Part shown: in pieces, positions 17,793-26,338 of the stretch
Layout: each line of letters begins with the position of its first letter
Position numbering within the stretch: the stretch's first letter is position 1
The notes under the pieces: model-generated
What the model was told of the DNA's origin: nothing
The model's database searches: none
The model's input: only the letters and a program-made list of their open reading frames with translations
Made by a program: the position numbers and the translations under genes
From: Streptomyces sp. NBC_01446
Lineage (GTDB): Bacteria > Actinomycetota > Actinomycetes > Streptomycetales > Streptomycetaceae
Length of the DNA stretch: 64,000 nucleotides
NCBI RefSeq assembly: GCF_026340095.1
Contig: NZ_JAPEPO010000001.1
Coordinates: forward strand, 2,386,501 to 2,450,500
Reading direction: 5' to 3'

Positions 17793-18025
17793 GGCGCGCA
17801 TGCTACGGCGCGATTACGCCCGGTCGGCATCTTTTTTACCCACGTCCGGCCGCGCGGCGCAGGCCGGCGCGCAGCGCGCGAAGGCCCTTGGGAACACCCC
17901 CTAGACGGGACGACGGATGCGGAGTTCTCTGGCATACGGGGGAACTGCGAGCGCACATGTACGGGGGCGGACGAACCGCAGGAACACGCCACAGCAGTAA
18001 CTCTCGGCGGATTGGGGCGCTTTCG

Positions 18026-18889
18026 ATGACACCTACGCTCGTGCAGCGGCACCTCCCCCACCCGGGGCGCGTGCCCCGCGTGGACCTGTGCGCACGCGCG
18101 CGTGACTGGGCGGAGATACAGGAACGGATGCTGGTCCCGCTCTACGAAGCGGTCTACGAACGGCTGGAGGTCGGCGAACCGGCCGGCACCCGGCTTCTCG
18201 GCCTCGGCTGCGGCTCGGGGCTCGCCCTTTTGATGGCGGCGTCGCGGGGCGCGGCGGTCACGGGCGTCGAGGGAGCCGCGCCCGAGCGGCTCTCACTGGC
18301 CAGAGAGCGTCTCCAGGGCGAGACGTGGCGCACGCGCGCGCGTGGCGACACGCGACTGACCGAAGGGGGCCCCGGGGACGCGGCGGGACCGGACGATCCG
18401 CCGTACAACCTGATCACCGCGTTCCAGCCGGTCGGCTGCACGGCCGGTGACTCCGAGGGGCTCGGCGCGCTCCTGGAGTCGGCGTCGCCGTTCGCCGAGC
18501 GGGGTACTCCCGTGGTGCTGGCCGGCTGGGGTCCCCCCGAGCGGTGCGCGACGTCGTCGGTCCTGCGGGTCGCGACGAAGCTCGCCGATCCGCTGCGCAG
18601 CGCGGGCAGTTGGCGGCCCGCGCTCCGCGACGACCTGGAGGAGGTCACGCATCGGGCCGGGCTCAGGCCGGACGGCTCGGGCCGGGTCGCCTGTCCGTTC
18701 GGCTACGCGGACGTGGACAGCGCCGTGCGCGGGCTGCTGTCGACGGGGCTGTTCGACGCGGCGATCGGCGCGACGGACCGATCCCAGGTCGAGAAGGAGA
18801 TGACGGAGGCGCTGCATCCGCATCAGCGGCAGGACGGGACGGTGTGGATGCCGAACGTGTTCCGCTACGTGATCGCGCGCACCCCGTGA
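18026..18889 (+). CDS. SAM-dependent methyltransferase-like protein
   Basis: A 287-residue protein with the Rossmann SAM-binding motif I LLGLGCGSGLALLMAASRGAAVTGVEGAAPERLSLARERL (residues ~58-97). The PPYNLITAFQPVG segment corresponds to motif II/IV, followed by the usual 'TPVVLAGWGPPE' strand region. The start ATGACACC at 18026 follows a G-rich but not canonical ribosome binding site; the frame is open upstream with no similarity. The substrate is unknown. It converges on ftsH2 with a seven-base gap. Upstream, 17793-18025 is a divergent promoter region shared with proS2. Confidence 0.8.
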   Translation: MTPTLVQRHLPHPGRVPRVDLCARARDWAEIQERMLVPLYEAVYERLEVGEPAGTRLLGLGCGSGLALLMAASRGAAVTGVEGAAPERLSLARERLQGETWRTRARGDTRLTEGGPGDAAGPDDPPYNLITAFQPVGCTAGDSEGLGALLESASPFAERGTPVVLAGWGPPERCATSSVLRVATKLADPLRSAGSWRPALRDDLEEVTHRAGLRPDGSGRVACPFGYADVDSAVRGLLSTGLFDAAIGATDRSQVEKEMTEALHPHQRQDGTVWMPNVFRYVIARTP

Positions 18890-18895
18890 CGGTCG

Positions 18896-20929
18896 CTAGT
18901 GGTCCGTCGCCGTCCCCTGGCCGTCGGTGTCCTGCGTCCCCTGAGTCCGAGTCCCCTCAGTTGCCTGAGTCCCCTGCGCGTCCTCGTCCTTGGTGAGGCG
19001 GATGACGCCGGCGACGCGGTAGGCCTCCGCCTCGTCCAGGGTCTCGTTCGCGAGGAGTGCCGCGGCCAGGGAGTCCAACTGGCCGCGGTGGTCGCGGAGT
19101 TTGGTGCAGGCCTCCTCGTAGCACTCGTCGACGATGCGGCGCATCTCGTGGTCGATGGTGTCGAGAGTGTGCGGCGCGGCGGAGAGCCCGTACGCCTGCT
19201 GGGCGTCGCTCGGCAGGGCGGAGAGGCGGCCGATGCGGTCGCTCATGCCCCAGCGGGCGACCATGCCGCGCGCGATGTTCGTGACCTGTTCGAGGTCGTT
19301 CTCGGCGCCGGTGGTGACGACCCCGTATACGACGTGTTCGGCCGCCATGCCCCCTAGCGCGCCGATGATGCGGCCGCGCAGGTACTCCTCCGTGTAGGCG
19401 TACCTGTCGGCGTCGGGCGTGGAGAGGGTGACGCCGAGTGCGCGGCCGCGCGGCACGATGGTGATCTTGCGGACGGGGTCGGCGCCGGGCTGGAGCATGC
19501 CGAGCAGGGCGTGGCCGCTCTCGTGGTACGCGGTGCGGCGGCGCTCCTCGACCGGCATGACTAGGGGCCGTTCGGCGCCCAGTTGGACCTTTTCCAGGGC
19601 CTGGGAGAGGTCGGCCTGGGTGACGGCCCTCTGCTGGCGTTTGACGGCGAGGAGGGCGGCCTCGTTGGTGAGGTTGGCGAGGTCGGCGCCGGTCATGCCC
19701 GGGGTCGTGCGGGCGACCTGCAGCAGGTCCACGTCCGGGGCGAGCGGGATCTCCCGGGTGTGAATCTTGAGGATGGCCTCGCGGCCGCCGCGGTCGGGCG
19801 GGCTGACGCTCACGACGCGGTCGAAGCGGCCGGGGCGGGTGAGGGCCGGGTCGAGGACGTCCGCGCGGTTGGTGGCCGCGATGACGATGACGCCCTCGGA
19901 TCCCGAGAAGCCGTCCATCTCGGTGAGGATCTGGTTGAGGGTCTGTTCGCGCTCGTCGTGGCCGCCCATGGCGGAGCCGCCGCCGCGGGCCCGGCCGATG
20001 GTGTCGATCTCGTCGATGAAGATGATCGAGGGCGCCACCTTGCGGGCCTCGGCGAAGAGTTCGCGTACGCGCGAGGCGCCGACTCCGACGATCATCTCGA
20101 TGAACTCGGAGGCGGACGCGGAGAAGAACGGGACCCCGGCCTCGCCCGCGACGGCCCTGGCCAGGAGCGTCTTGCCGGTTCCCGGCGGGCCCGACAGGAG
20201 GACGCCGCGAGGCATCTTCGCGCCCATCTCGCGATAGGCGTCGGGGTTCTTGAGGAAGTCGACGACGTCACTGAGCTCACCCTGCACCTCGTCGATGCCG
20301 GCGACGTCCGCGAACGTGGTGCGCTGCCTGCCGGGCTCCAGCTCGACCGGCTTGGGCGGCTGCTTGCGCCCGAGCATGCCTCCCCCCATGCCGCCGCCCA
20401 TGCCCTGCCGCATCCGCCGCGCGATGAAGATCCACAGCACGACGAGCAGGAACATCGGGGCGAGGGAGATGAGGAGGTTGGCGAGGAAGCTGCGCTCCTG
20501 GACGACCGGCGAGGCCGTCACGGTGACGTTGTGCTTCTCCAGGTTCGCCCAGAGGTCGTCGTCCGCGAAGGACGGCCGCTGGGTCTTGAACTTGGTGTAG
20601 TTCTTGCTCGAGCTGTCACTGCCGTCCGGCGTGGACTGCTCCTTCTTGAGCTGGCCCTGGATCGCGTCGCCCTTGGAGTAGATCTTGTCGACGTTGTTGT
20701 CGGCGACCTGCTTGCTGAACTCGGTGTACGAGATCGTCGGCTCGTTGCCCTGGTTGAAGAACGACAGCACGAGGTTGGCGATGAGGTAGACGATCAGGGC
20801 GGTGAGGATGAGGCCGCCCCAGCCGCCCGGCATCTTCTTCCGCGGCGGCTTGGCGGGCGGTGGAGGCGGCGCCCCCTCGGAGCGCCACGGCTGGTCTGTC
20901 CGGTCGCGCGGGGGTACGGGGTTGGCCAC
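18896..20929 (-). CDS. ftsH: ATP-dependent zinc metalloprotease FtsH (second-copy type)
   Basis: Membrane-anchored AAA+ protease that degrades misfolded membrane proteins and short-lived regulators. From the GTG at 20929 (AGGAGGA nine bases upstream) the product has 677 residues. A Pro-rich cytoplasmic start is followed by a first membrane helix ([20 protein letters not shown]), an extracytoplasmic domain (~residues 60-140) and a second helix ([22 protein letters not shown]). The AAA module has Walker A GPPGTGKT, Walker B IIFIDEID and the [22 protein letters not shown]. The protease site is HESGH. The last ~25 residues are a Gln/Gly/Thr repeat-like tail. In S. coelicolor I recall this locus as ftsH2, next to ffh; here the yhf operon intervenes. 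Confidence 0.95.
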   Translation of the reverse strand: MANPVPPRDRTDQPWRSEGAPPPPPAKPPRKKMPGGWGGLILTALIVYLIANLVLSFFNQGNEPTISYTEFSKQVADNNVDKIYSKGDAIQGQLKKEQSTPDGSDSSSKNYTKFKTQRPSFADDDLWANLEKHNVTVTASPVVQERSFLANLLISLAPMFLLVVLWIFIARRMRQGMGGGMGGGMLGRKQPPKPVELEPGRQRTTFADVAGIDEVQGELSDVVDFLKNPDAYREMGAKMPRGVLLSGPPGTGKTLLARAVAGEAGVPFFSASASEFIEMIVGVGASRVRELFAEARKVAPSIIFIDEIDTIGRARGGGSAMGGHDEREQTLNQILTEMDGFSGSEGVIVIAATNRADVLDPALTRPGRFDRVVSVSPPDRGGREAILKIHTREIPLAPDVDLLQVARTTPGMTGADLANLTNEAALLAVKRQQRAVTQADLSQALEKVQLGAERPLVMPVEERRRTAYHESGHALLGMLQPGADPVRKITIVPRGRALGVTLSTPDADRYAYTEEYLRGRIIGALGGMAAEHVVYGVVTTGAENDLEQVTNIARGMVARWGMSDRIGRLSALPSDAQQAYGLSAAPHTLDTIDHEMRRIVDECYEEACTKLRDHRGQLDSLAAALLANETLDEAEAYRVAGVIRLTKDEDAQGTQATEGTRTQGTQDTDGQGTATDH

Positions 20930-20986
20930 GCCTGCTCTCCTCCTGCCGTCACGCCTCCCGCCCATAACCGCACACATCCGGAACCC

Positions 20987-21015
20987 TTGCCAGTATCCAG
21001 AATCCTGGTTACTGT
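20987..21015 (+). promoter_or_regulatory. yhfZ promoter, leaderless
   Basis: -35 TTGCCA (20987-20992), a 17-base spacer and -10 TACTGT (21010-21015) match the vegetative consensus well. The -10 ends seven bases before the GTG of yhfZ at 21023, so transcription should begin at or next to the start codon, giving a leaderless mRNA. Confidence 0.75.
20991..21014. promoter_or_regulatory. Operator 1, candidate YhfZ binding site
   Basis: A 24-bp dyad with arms CAGTATCCAG and CTGGTTACTG around AATC; nine of ten arm positions pair. It overlaps the end of the -35 and most of the -10 of the yhfZ promoter. A related copy lies at 22008-22031. A protein bound here would block the promoter. Confidence 0.75.
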
Positions 21016-21022
21016 CCGGGCT

Positions 21023-21961
21023 GTGAACGGTTTCGACGAGCGCTTCCTTACGCGCAACGGCCTCGCGGCCCGCCAGCTCGCGGTCCTGCTGCTCAACCAC
21101 GAGCCCGACACACGACTGCCCCGGGTCCGCGACTTCGCCGAGGAACTGGGATGCGGAAACGGCACGGTTCAGGCCGCCCTGCGGCTCCTGGAGGAGTCCG
21201 GCGCCATCGAGACCGCCGCGCGCGGCCACCTGGGCACCTTCCTGGTGCGCTCCGAGCGCTCCACGCTGTGGCGCCTCTCCGGCCTCGGCACCTTGCTCGC
21301 CGCGATGCCCCTCCCCTACTCGCGCCGCTACGAGGGCCTGGCCACCGGCCTGCGTACCGCCTTCGAGGAGGCGGGCACGCCGTTCGCGATCACGTTCATG
21401 CGTGGCGCGGGCGCCCGGACCACGGCCCTGCTCGAAGGCAAGGTCGACCTGGTGGTGCTGTCGCGCTTCGCCGCCGACCGGCTGATCGAGGAACATCCGG
21501 TGGAGCTTGTCGCCGACCTGGGCCCGGCCACGTATGTAGGCGCCCACGGGCTGCTGCTGCGCGAGGGCGCCTCGCTCGACGCGCCCGGCCTGCGGGTCGC
21601 CGTGGACCCCACCTCCGAGGACCAGCGGATGCTCGCCGAGCGCGCGTTCGCCGGGCGCACCGACATCGAGTGGGTCGAGTCCTCGTACATGCAGCTGCGG
21701 GACCTGTTCGCGCAGAACCTGGCCGACGCCACCGTCTGGAACCTCGACGAGGCGCAGGGCCGGACAGGGATGGGCGGGGAGGTGCTGCCGCTGGGCGACG
21801 AGGTCACCCGCGAACTTTCCCTGCGCAACTCCAGCGCGGCGATCATCGGCAGGACCGAGGGCGCGAAGGCGCTCTCCGCGGTGCGCGACGCGGTCGACCT
21901 GTCGACCGTGACGTCACTGCAGGCCGAGGTGTTGCGGGGCGAGCGCGTGCCGTCGTACTGA
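21023..21961 (+). CDS. yhfZ: YhfZ-family transcriptional regulator
   Basis: A 312-residue regulator. The N-terminal GntR-like winged helix reads RQLAVLLLNHEPDTRLPRVRDFAEELGCGNGTVQAALRLLEESGAIETAARGHLGTFL (residues ~15-75). The C-terminal ~220 residues resemble a periplasmic-binding-protein-like sensor (LPYSRRYEGLATGLRTAFEEAG ... FMRGAGARTTALLEGKVDLVVLSRFAADRL ... WVESSYMQLRDLFAQNLADATVWNLDE), the architecture of Escherichia coli YhfZ. The GTG at 21023 has no ribosome binding site, but a promoter and dyad end just in front, so it is probably leaderless and autoregulated. It diverges from ftsH2 (93 bases between). A hairpin follows its stop, then a second operator before yhfY. Confidence 0.85.
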   Translation: MNGFDERFLTRNGLAARQLAVLLLNHEPDTRLPRVRDFAEELGCGNGTVQAALRLLEESGAIETAARGHLGTFLVRSERSTLWRLSGLGTLLAAMPLPYSRRYEGLATGLRTAFEEAGTPFAITFMRGAGARTTALLEGKVDLVVLSRFAADRLIEEHPVELVADLGPATYVGAHGLLLREGASLDAPGLRVAVDPTSEDQRMLAERAFAGRTDIEWVESSYMQLRDLFAQNLADATVWNLDEAQGRTGMGGEVLPLGDEVTRELSLRNSSAAIIGRTEGAKALSAVRDAVDLSTVTSLQAEVLRGERVPSY

Positions 21962-21968
21962 GCCGGCG

Positions 21969-21998
21969 GGGGTGGGGCCGAAAGGGTCCGCCCACCCC
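21969..21998 (+). terminator. Hairpin between yhfZ and yhfY
   Basis: An 8-bp stem GGGGTGGG / CCCACCCC with a 14-base loop lies just after the yhfZ stop and before the second operator. It could separate the regulator transcript from the structural operon. Confidence 0.5.
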
Positions 21999-22007
21999 TC
22001 CACATCT

Positions 22008-22032
22008 GAATATCCAGAATCCTGATTATTGT
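22008..22032 (+). promoter_or_regulatory. Operator 2 and -10 of the yhfYUTVSXW transcript
   Basis: The arms GAATATCCAG and CTGATTATTG around AATC (22008-22031) form a weaker dyad (7 of 10 pairs). It shares TATCCAGAATCCTG with operator 1. A -10 TATTGT (22027-22032) occupies the same position relative to the dyad as in the yhfZ promoter; the -35 is poor, so this promoter may be weak or activator-dependent. Confidence 0.65.
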
Positions 22033-22062
22033 CGAATCCTCCGGAACCCGGAAGGAGATCCC

Positions 22063-22464
22063 ATGGACGACCAACTCGCCCTCCGCATCCGGTTGTTCCG
22101 CGAAGGCGGCCAGGTCAGGCCCGAGGTCGCCGACTTCGTGACCGCCGAACTCACTGCCCTCGCGGAACGGGGGAACGAGGTCACCGAGCAGACCGCCGGC
22201 ATGCTCACCAGCCATCTGATGATGGCGCTGACCCGGCTCGTCGACGGGGAGCCGATCGAGCAGTTCCTCACCGACGAGCAGGTGGCCGCGGAACTGGCCG
22301 GCCACCCCCACGCCGTGGCCGGCGCCCGCGAGGTCGCCGCCCGCGCCCGCGAACAGCTCGGCGCCACCCTGCCCGACTCCGAGGTCAACTTCCTGGCCAT
22401 GCATCTTGCGGTGCTGGCGGGACAGCCATCAACCGACTCCCAACCCCCAAGGACCACCCCATGA
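22063..22464 (+). CDS. yhfY: YhfY-like PRD-domain protein
   Basis: A 133-residue protein consisting of a single PTS-regulation-domain (PRD) unit, as in E. coli YhfY. It has no DNA-binding domain. The characteristic PRD His is present in the motif SEVNFLAMHLAVL (His ~122); earlier segments include LTALAERGNEVTEQTAGMLTSHLMMAL. PRDs are usually phosphorylated on His by PTS proteins, so it may sense PTS or carbon status and modulate YhfZ or an enzyme; that is inferred. AAGGAG lies about seven bases before the ATG. The stop overlaps the yhfU start (ATGA). Confidence 0.82.
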   Translation: MDDQLALRIRLFREGGQVRPEVADFVTAELTALAERGNEVTEQTAGMLTSHLMMALTRLVDGEPIEQFLTDEQVAAELAGHPHAVAGAREVAARAREQLGATLPDSEVNFLAMHLAVLAGQPSTDSQPPRTTP

Positions 22465-22817
22465 AGAAGATCCTCACCGGCGGCGTAGGCAAGGTCGAGG
22501 TCACCGGGACCGTCAAGGCGCTCGCCCTCGACGGCGTCGACATCGTCGTCTCCAGCGACATGGACGCCGCGATGAAGCTCCGCGCGGGCCAGGCCGACTT
22601 CTACCTCGGCACCTGTCACACCGGCGCCGGCGCCTCGCTCGGCGTCCTCGTCGGGCTCATGGGCCGGCCCGCGTGCCACACCTTCGGGCGTTGCGTACCG
22701 ACCGAGGACCAGGTCGACTCCCTGCTCGACCAGGGCAAGAAGGTCTTCGGCTTCTCCATGGACCAGATCGACGTCATCGCTCCGCTGATCGCCCGCGCCA
22801 TCGCCGCGCGCGCCTGA
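22461..22817 (+). CDS. yhfU: YhfU family (DUF2620) protein
   Basis: A 118-residue cytoplasmic protein close in length to E. coli YhfU (about 117). It is very Gly/Asp-rich with a KKILTGGVGKVEVTGTVKAL start, the central motif RAGQADFYLGTCHTGAGASLGVLVGLMG, and CHTFGRCVPTEDQ. Two Cys-His pairs (GTCHTG and ACHTFGRC) are notable and could bind metal or form a catalytic site. The alternation of small residues resembles PTS-like or sugar-binding small subunits, but the function is unknown. Its start is translationally coupled to yhfY; 40 bases separate it from yhfT. Confidence 0.85.
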   Translation: MKKILTGGVGKVEVTGTVKALALDGVDIVVSSDMDAAMKLRAGQADFYLGTCHTGAGASLGVLVGLMGRPACHTFGRCVPTEDQVDSLLDQGKKVFGFSMDQIDVIAPLIARAIAARA

Positions 22818-22857
22818 TCACACCAGGCACCTCCGCCCCGGGCACGAAGGAGATCCC

Positions 22858-24207
22858 GTGAGCCCCGTGAACACCACTCTCGCCGCAGGTGCGAACCTCG
22901 ACTTCTCTCTGGCGCAGCAGTTGACCGTGATCGCCCTGTGCGCGCTGACCGCGTTCATCTCGCACATGGCGCTGGCCGTCTTCAACGACGGTGTACGCCC
23001 GTTCATGCTGGACTTCATCCAGGGCCGGTCCACCCGCAGCGCCACCACCGCGGTCTCCTTCGGGCTCTCCGCCGGGTTCATCTTCGGTCTCGGCGCGCCG
23101 ATGGCCCTGTCCACCGGCGTACTCAACCCGTGGCTGCTGTTCCTGCCCACGGACATCCTCGGGCTCCTCGCCCCGAAGAAGTGGATCGCCCCGATCCTGG
23201 GCGGCGCCTGGGGCGCCGTCGTCGTGTTCGGCCTGAACGGCGCGAACAACGTGGCCCACGACCTCCCGGTCGACTTCCTCACCGCGATGCAGCAGATGTC
23301 GACGCCGATCCTGTTCCTGTTCACGCTGTTCCCGGTACTGGCGATCACCAAGCAGTTCGGGCGCGTGTGGGGCGGCGTCGCGGGCGTCCTCGAACTGGCT
23401 CTGGTCGTGATGACCATGAAGATCTGGCCGAACATGTTCGCGGGCGCGCTCGCCATGGCGGTCGGTGTCCTGATGCTCATCGGCCTCGCGATCGCCAAGG
23501 ACGTCCGGGAGCGCAAGGCCGCGCGGGCCGAGGGCGGCGGCGTCGAGGAAGTGGTCCTCGCGGACGACCCGATGGCGTCGCTGTTCAGCTCCAGTGCGGC
23601 GAGACTGCGCACGTTCCTGCCGCTGTTCATGGTGCTCGGCGCGGGTGTCTGCGTGCTCGCGCAGATGCACATATTCGGCGGTGGTGAGGCCACCAGCTTC
23701 CTGATCGCGAAGGGGCACTACAGCGAGGCCGCCCAGGTGGACTTCTACCGGGTGTTCGGCTTCATCCCGCTGATCGCGACGACGGCGCTCGCCTCGGGGG
23801 CGTACGGCATCGCGGGCTTCACGCTCGTCTACCCCATCGGCTATCTGCTGCCGAACCCGTTCCTCGCGGCGATCGTCGGCGCGGCCGTGTTCGCCGTCGA
23901 GGTGCTCGCCCTCTCCTACATCGGCAGGTTCCTCGGCAAGCTGCCGAGCGTGCGCGACTCGTCGGAGCATCTGCGCAGTGCCATCACCGACACGCTCCAG
24001 CTGGCGATCCTCTTCGGTTCGCTGATGGCGGCCAACGCCATGGGCGCCGGTCTCGGCATCCTCGTCGTCGGCGGGCTCTATCTGCTGAACGAGGCGATGG
24101 GCCGGCCGGTCGTACGGATGGCGGCCGCTCCCGCCGCGGTGATCGTCGGCGGCATCCTGCTCAACCTCCTGTACTGGCTCGACCTGTTCACCCCGATCAA
24201 GGGCTGA
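22858..24207 (+). CDS. yhfT: YhfT-family membrane transporter
   Basis: A 449-residue integral membrane protein with about eleven or twelve hydrophobic segments and no signal peptide. It fits E. coli YhfT (about 434 residues), an uncharacterised putative transporter. Conserved-looking stretches include SHMALAVFNDGVRPFMLDFIQGRSTRSATTAVSFGLSAGFIFGLG, LNGANNVAHDLPVDFLTAMQQMSTPILFLFTLFPVLAITKQFGR and GEATSFLIAKGHYSEAAQVDFYRVFGFIPLIATTALASGAYGIAGF. A cytoplasmic loop (about residues 215-245) is charged. It is the only transporter in the operon and presumably imports the pathway substrate. GTG start with GAAGGAG upstream. Confidence 0.88.
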   Translation: MSPVNTTLAAGANLDFSLAQQLTVIALCALTAFISHMALAVFNDGVRPFMLDFIQGRSTRSATTAVSFGLSAGFIFGLGAPMALSTGVLNPWLLFLPTDILGLLAPKKWIAPILGGAWGAVVVFGLNGANNVAHDLPVDFLTAMQQMSTPILFLFTLFPVLAITKQFGRVWGGVAGVLELALVVMTMKIWPNMFAGALAMAVGVLMLIGLAIAKDVRERKAARAEGGGVEEVVLADDPMASLFSSSAARLRTFLPLFMVLGAGVCVLAQMHIFGGGEATSFLIAKGHYSEAAQVDFYRVFGFIPLIATTALASGAYGIAGFTLVYPIGYLLPNPFLAAIVGAAVFAVEVLALSYIGRFLGKLPSVRDSSEHLRSAITDTLQLAILFGSLMAANAMGAGLGILVVGGLYLLNEAMGRPVVRMAAAPAAVIVGGILLNLLYWLDLFTPIKG

Positions 24208-24246
24208 GGCCGGGTACGTACGCCAGGAAGGAAACCCCACCGCACC

Positions 24247-25197
24247 ATGCACACCCCGCCCCTCGTCCACACCGTCACCGGCCCGCTCCCCGCGGCCGCC
24301 GTACGTGGCCCGGCCCTCGCCCACGAGCATCTGGTGCTCGACCTCGACCGGCGCGGCGACGGCGGCGCGGTCCTCGACCCCGAGGCGCACGGACCGGCCG
24401 TCACGGCCGAACTGGCGTCTCTGCGCGAGGAGTTCGGCCTCGCCCTGGTGATCGAGCTGACCTGCCGCGGCATGGGGCGCGACCCACGCGCCCTGGCCCG
24501 GATCTCCCGGGACGCGCAGGTCGCCGTCGTCGCGGCCACCGGCTGGTACTACGAGCCGTTCCACACGCCCGAGCTGGCCGGCGCAGGGGTCGGGCAGCTG
24601 GCCGACACGCTGGTCCGCGAGATCGACGGCGGTCTCGGGTCCACGGGCGTCCGGCCGGGCGTCCTCGGCGAGGTCGGCAGCCACGGTGACGTGCCCAGCG
24701 AGCCGGAGTCGCGTGCGCTGCGTGCTGCGGCGCGGGCCGCCGCCGCCACGGGCCTGTCGGTCGCCACGCACGCGCAGCTCGGCCGCGGCGGGCTCGCCCA
24801 GCTGGAGCTGCTCACGGCCGAGGGCCTCGCCCCGCACCGGATCTCGGTCGGCCACCAGGACCTCCTCGACGATCCGGCCGTGCACCAGGAGCTGGCCGCG
24901 AGCGGCGCGTACGTCGCGTTCGACACGGTCGGCAAGGAGAACTACCAGAGCGACGACGTCCGGCTCCGGCTGCTGCTCGCCCTCCTGGAGGCCGGCTACG
25001 CCGACCGTGTCCTGCTCAGCTGCGACATCTCGCGCCACGGCTATCTGGAGCGCGAGGGCGGTCAGGGTTACGGGCATCTGTTCCGGTCGTTCCTGCCCCG
25101 GGCGCGTGCCGCGGGCGTGGACGACGCCCTGGTGGACCTGATGACGCGCCGCAACCCGCTGCGCTTCCTGACCGGCGCGAGCGCGGAGGAGATCTGA
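24247..25197 (+). CDS. php: Phosphotriesterase homology protein (Php/YhfV)
   Basis: A 316-residue amidohydrolase-superfamily TIM-barrel enzyme. The binuclear metal site is intact: His26 and His28 (LAHEHLVLD), bridging Glu142 (GVLGEVGSHG, in place of the carboxylated Lys of true phosphotriesterase, as in E. coli Php), His175 (VATHAQLGRGG), His203 (SVGHQDLLDD) and Asp260 (LLSCDISRHGY). The substrate in any organism is not known to me; homologues hydrolyse lactones, phosphoesters or amides. GGAAGGA lies upstream of the ATG, 39 bases after yhfT. It is followed two bases later by yhfS. Confidence 0.92.
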   Translation: MHTPPLVHTVTGPLPAAAVRGPALAHEHLVLDLDRRGDGGAVLDPEAHGPAVTAELASLREEFGLALVIELTCRGMGRDPRALARISRDAQVAVVAATGWYYEPFHTPELAGAGVGQLADTLVREIDGGLGSTGVRPGVLGEVGSHGDVPSEPESRALRAAARAAAATGLSVATHAQLGRGGLAQLELLTAEGLAPHRISVGHQDLLDDPAVHQELAASGAYVAFDTVGKENYQSDDVRLRLLLALLEAGYADRVLLSCDISRHGYLEREGGQGYGHLFRSFLPRARAAGVDDALVDLMTRRNPLRFLTGASAEEI

Positions 25198-25199
25198 CG

Positions 25200-26336
25200 A
25201 TGACGCCCACCCACCCGGCCGCACCCACGCTCCCCGAGACGTTCCCGCTCGCCACGATCCCGGTCGACGAGGCGATGGCCCGGCAGTTCCGGCTGATCGA
25301 GTGCACCGCCGCGCACTTCGCCGGCGAGGAGCTGTTCAGCGCCGACGCGGGCGTCGTGCCCGGTCTCGGCCGGCCCCGCACAACCGCCAAGGCCGAGGCC
25401 GTGCTCGCCGCCTTCTTCAGGGCCGAGGACGCCGCGTTCGTCCAGGGGGCGGGCACCGGAGCGATCCGTGCCGCGTTGAACGCCGCCGTGAGCGCGGGCG
25501 ATCCGCTGCTGATCCACAGGGCGCCGGTGTACCGGACCACCGAGGTCACGCTGCGCGGCATCGGCGTACACACCGAAGAGGTCGACTTCAACGACCTGGG
25601 CGCGCTGCGCGAGGCCCTCGCGTCGGGGCGCTTCCGGTGGGCGTACGTCCAGCACACCCGGCAGCGGCTCGGCGACTCGTACGACCCGGGCGAGGTGCTC
25701 GCAGCGTGCCGGGCGGCCGGGGTGCGCACGGTCGTCGACGACAACTACGCCGTACTGCGTGTGCCCGTGTCCGGGGTCGAACTGGGCGCGGACGCCTCCT
25801 GCTTCTCGCTGTTCAAGCTGCACGGGCCCGAAGGGGTGGGAATCGTCGTCGGGGCGCGTGACCTCGTCGCGCGGGTCCGGGCGGACAACTACTCGGGCGG
25901 TGGTCAGGTCCAGGGCCACCAGGCGCTGGACGTGCTGCGCGCCCTGACGCACGTGCCGGTGATGTGGGCGGTGCAGTCGCGGGTGGGCGCCCAGGTCGCC
26001 GAGCGGCTCGCCGCCGGTGAGGTGGACGGCGTCGCCGAGGTACGGCTCGCGAACGCCCAGGACCGGTGTCTGCTCGTGCGCCTCGACCGCCCTGTCGCGC
26101 GTGAACTCCCCTCTGTCGCCGCCCGGTTCGGCGCCGCGCCCTATCCCGTCGGCTCCAACTCCCGTTACGAGATCGCGCCGCTGTTCTACCGCATGTCCAG
26201 CTCGACCCTCGACGACTCCCCCGGGCTCGCGGACTGGACGGTGCGGATCAATCCGATGCGGGCGGGCGCCGACCTCGTGATCGACATCCTGCGCCGCTCC
26301 CTCGACGTACTGAAGCACCACACAAAGGACGACTGA
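25200..26336 (+). CDS. yhfS: YhfS-family PLP-dependent aminotransferase-fold enzyme
   Basis: A 378-residue fold-type I PLP enzyme like E. coli YhfS. The likely Schiff-base Lys is Lys206 in SLFKLHGPEGVGIVVGARDLV. Asp180-Asp181 in TVVDDNYAV is placed to bind the pyridine nitrogen, and the phosphate-binding turn is QGAGTGAIRAALN (residues ~82-94). The layout resembles SelA or cystathionine-synthase-type enzymes rather than a classical transaminase. The reaction is unknown: beta/gamma-elimination, replacement or transamination are possible. Two bases separate it from php and from yhfX, so the three are tightly coupled. Confidence 0.88.
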   Translation: MTPTHPAAPTLPETFPLATIPVDEAMARQFRLIECTAAHFAGEELFSADAGVVPGLGRPRTTAKAEAVLAAFFRAEDAAFVQGAGTGAIRAALNAAVSAGDPLLIHRAPVYRTTEVTLRGIGVHTEEVDFNDLGALREALASGRFRWAYVQHTRQRLGDSYDPGEVLAACRAAGVRTVVDDNYAVLRVPVSGVELGADASCFSLFKLHGPEGVGIVVGARDLVARVRADNYSGGGQVQGHQALDVLRALTHVPVMWAVQSRVGAQVAERLAAGEVDGVAEVRLANAQDRCLLVRLDRPVARELPSVAARFGAAPYPVGSNSRYEIAPLFYRMSSSTLDDSPGLADWTVRINPMRAGADLVIDILRRSLDVLKHHTKDD

Positions 26337-26338
26337 CC

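Noticed and set aside
22774..25224. 816-residue minus-strand open frame across yhfU, yhfT and php
   Set aside because: Its product is His/Asp/Arg/Gln rich without motifs, a typical shadow; the plus-strand genes have clear catalytic motifs and starts.
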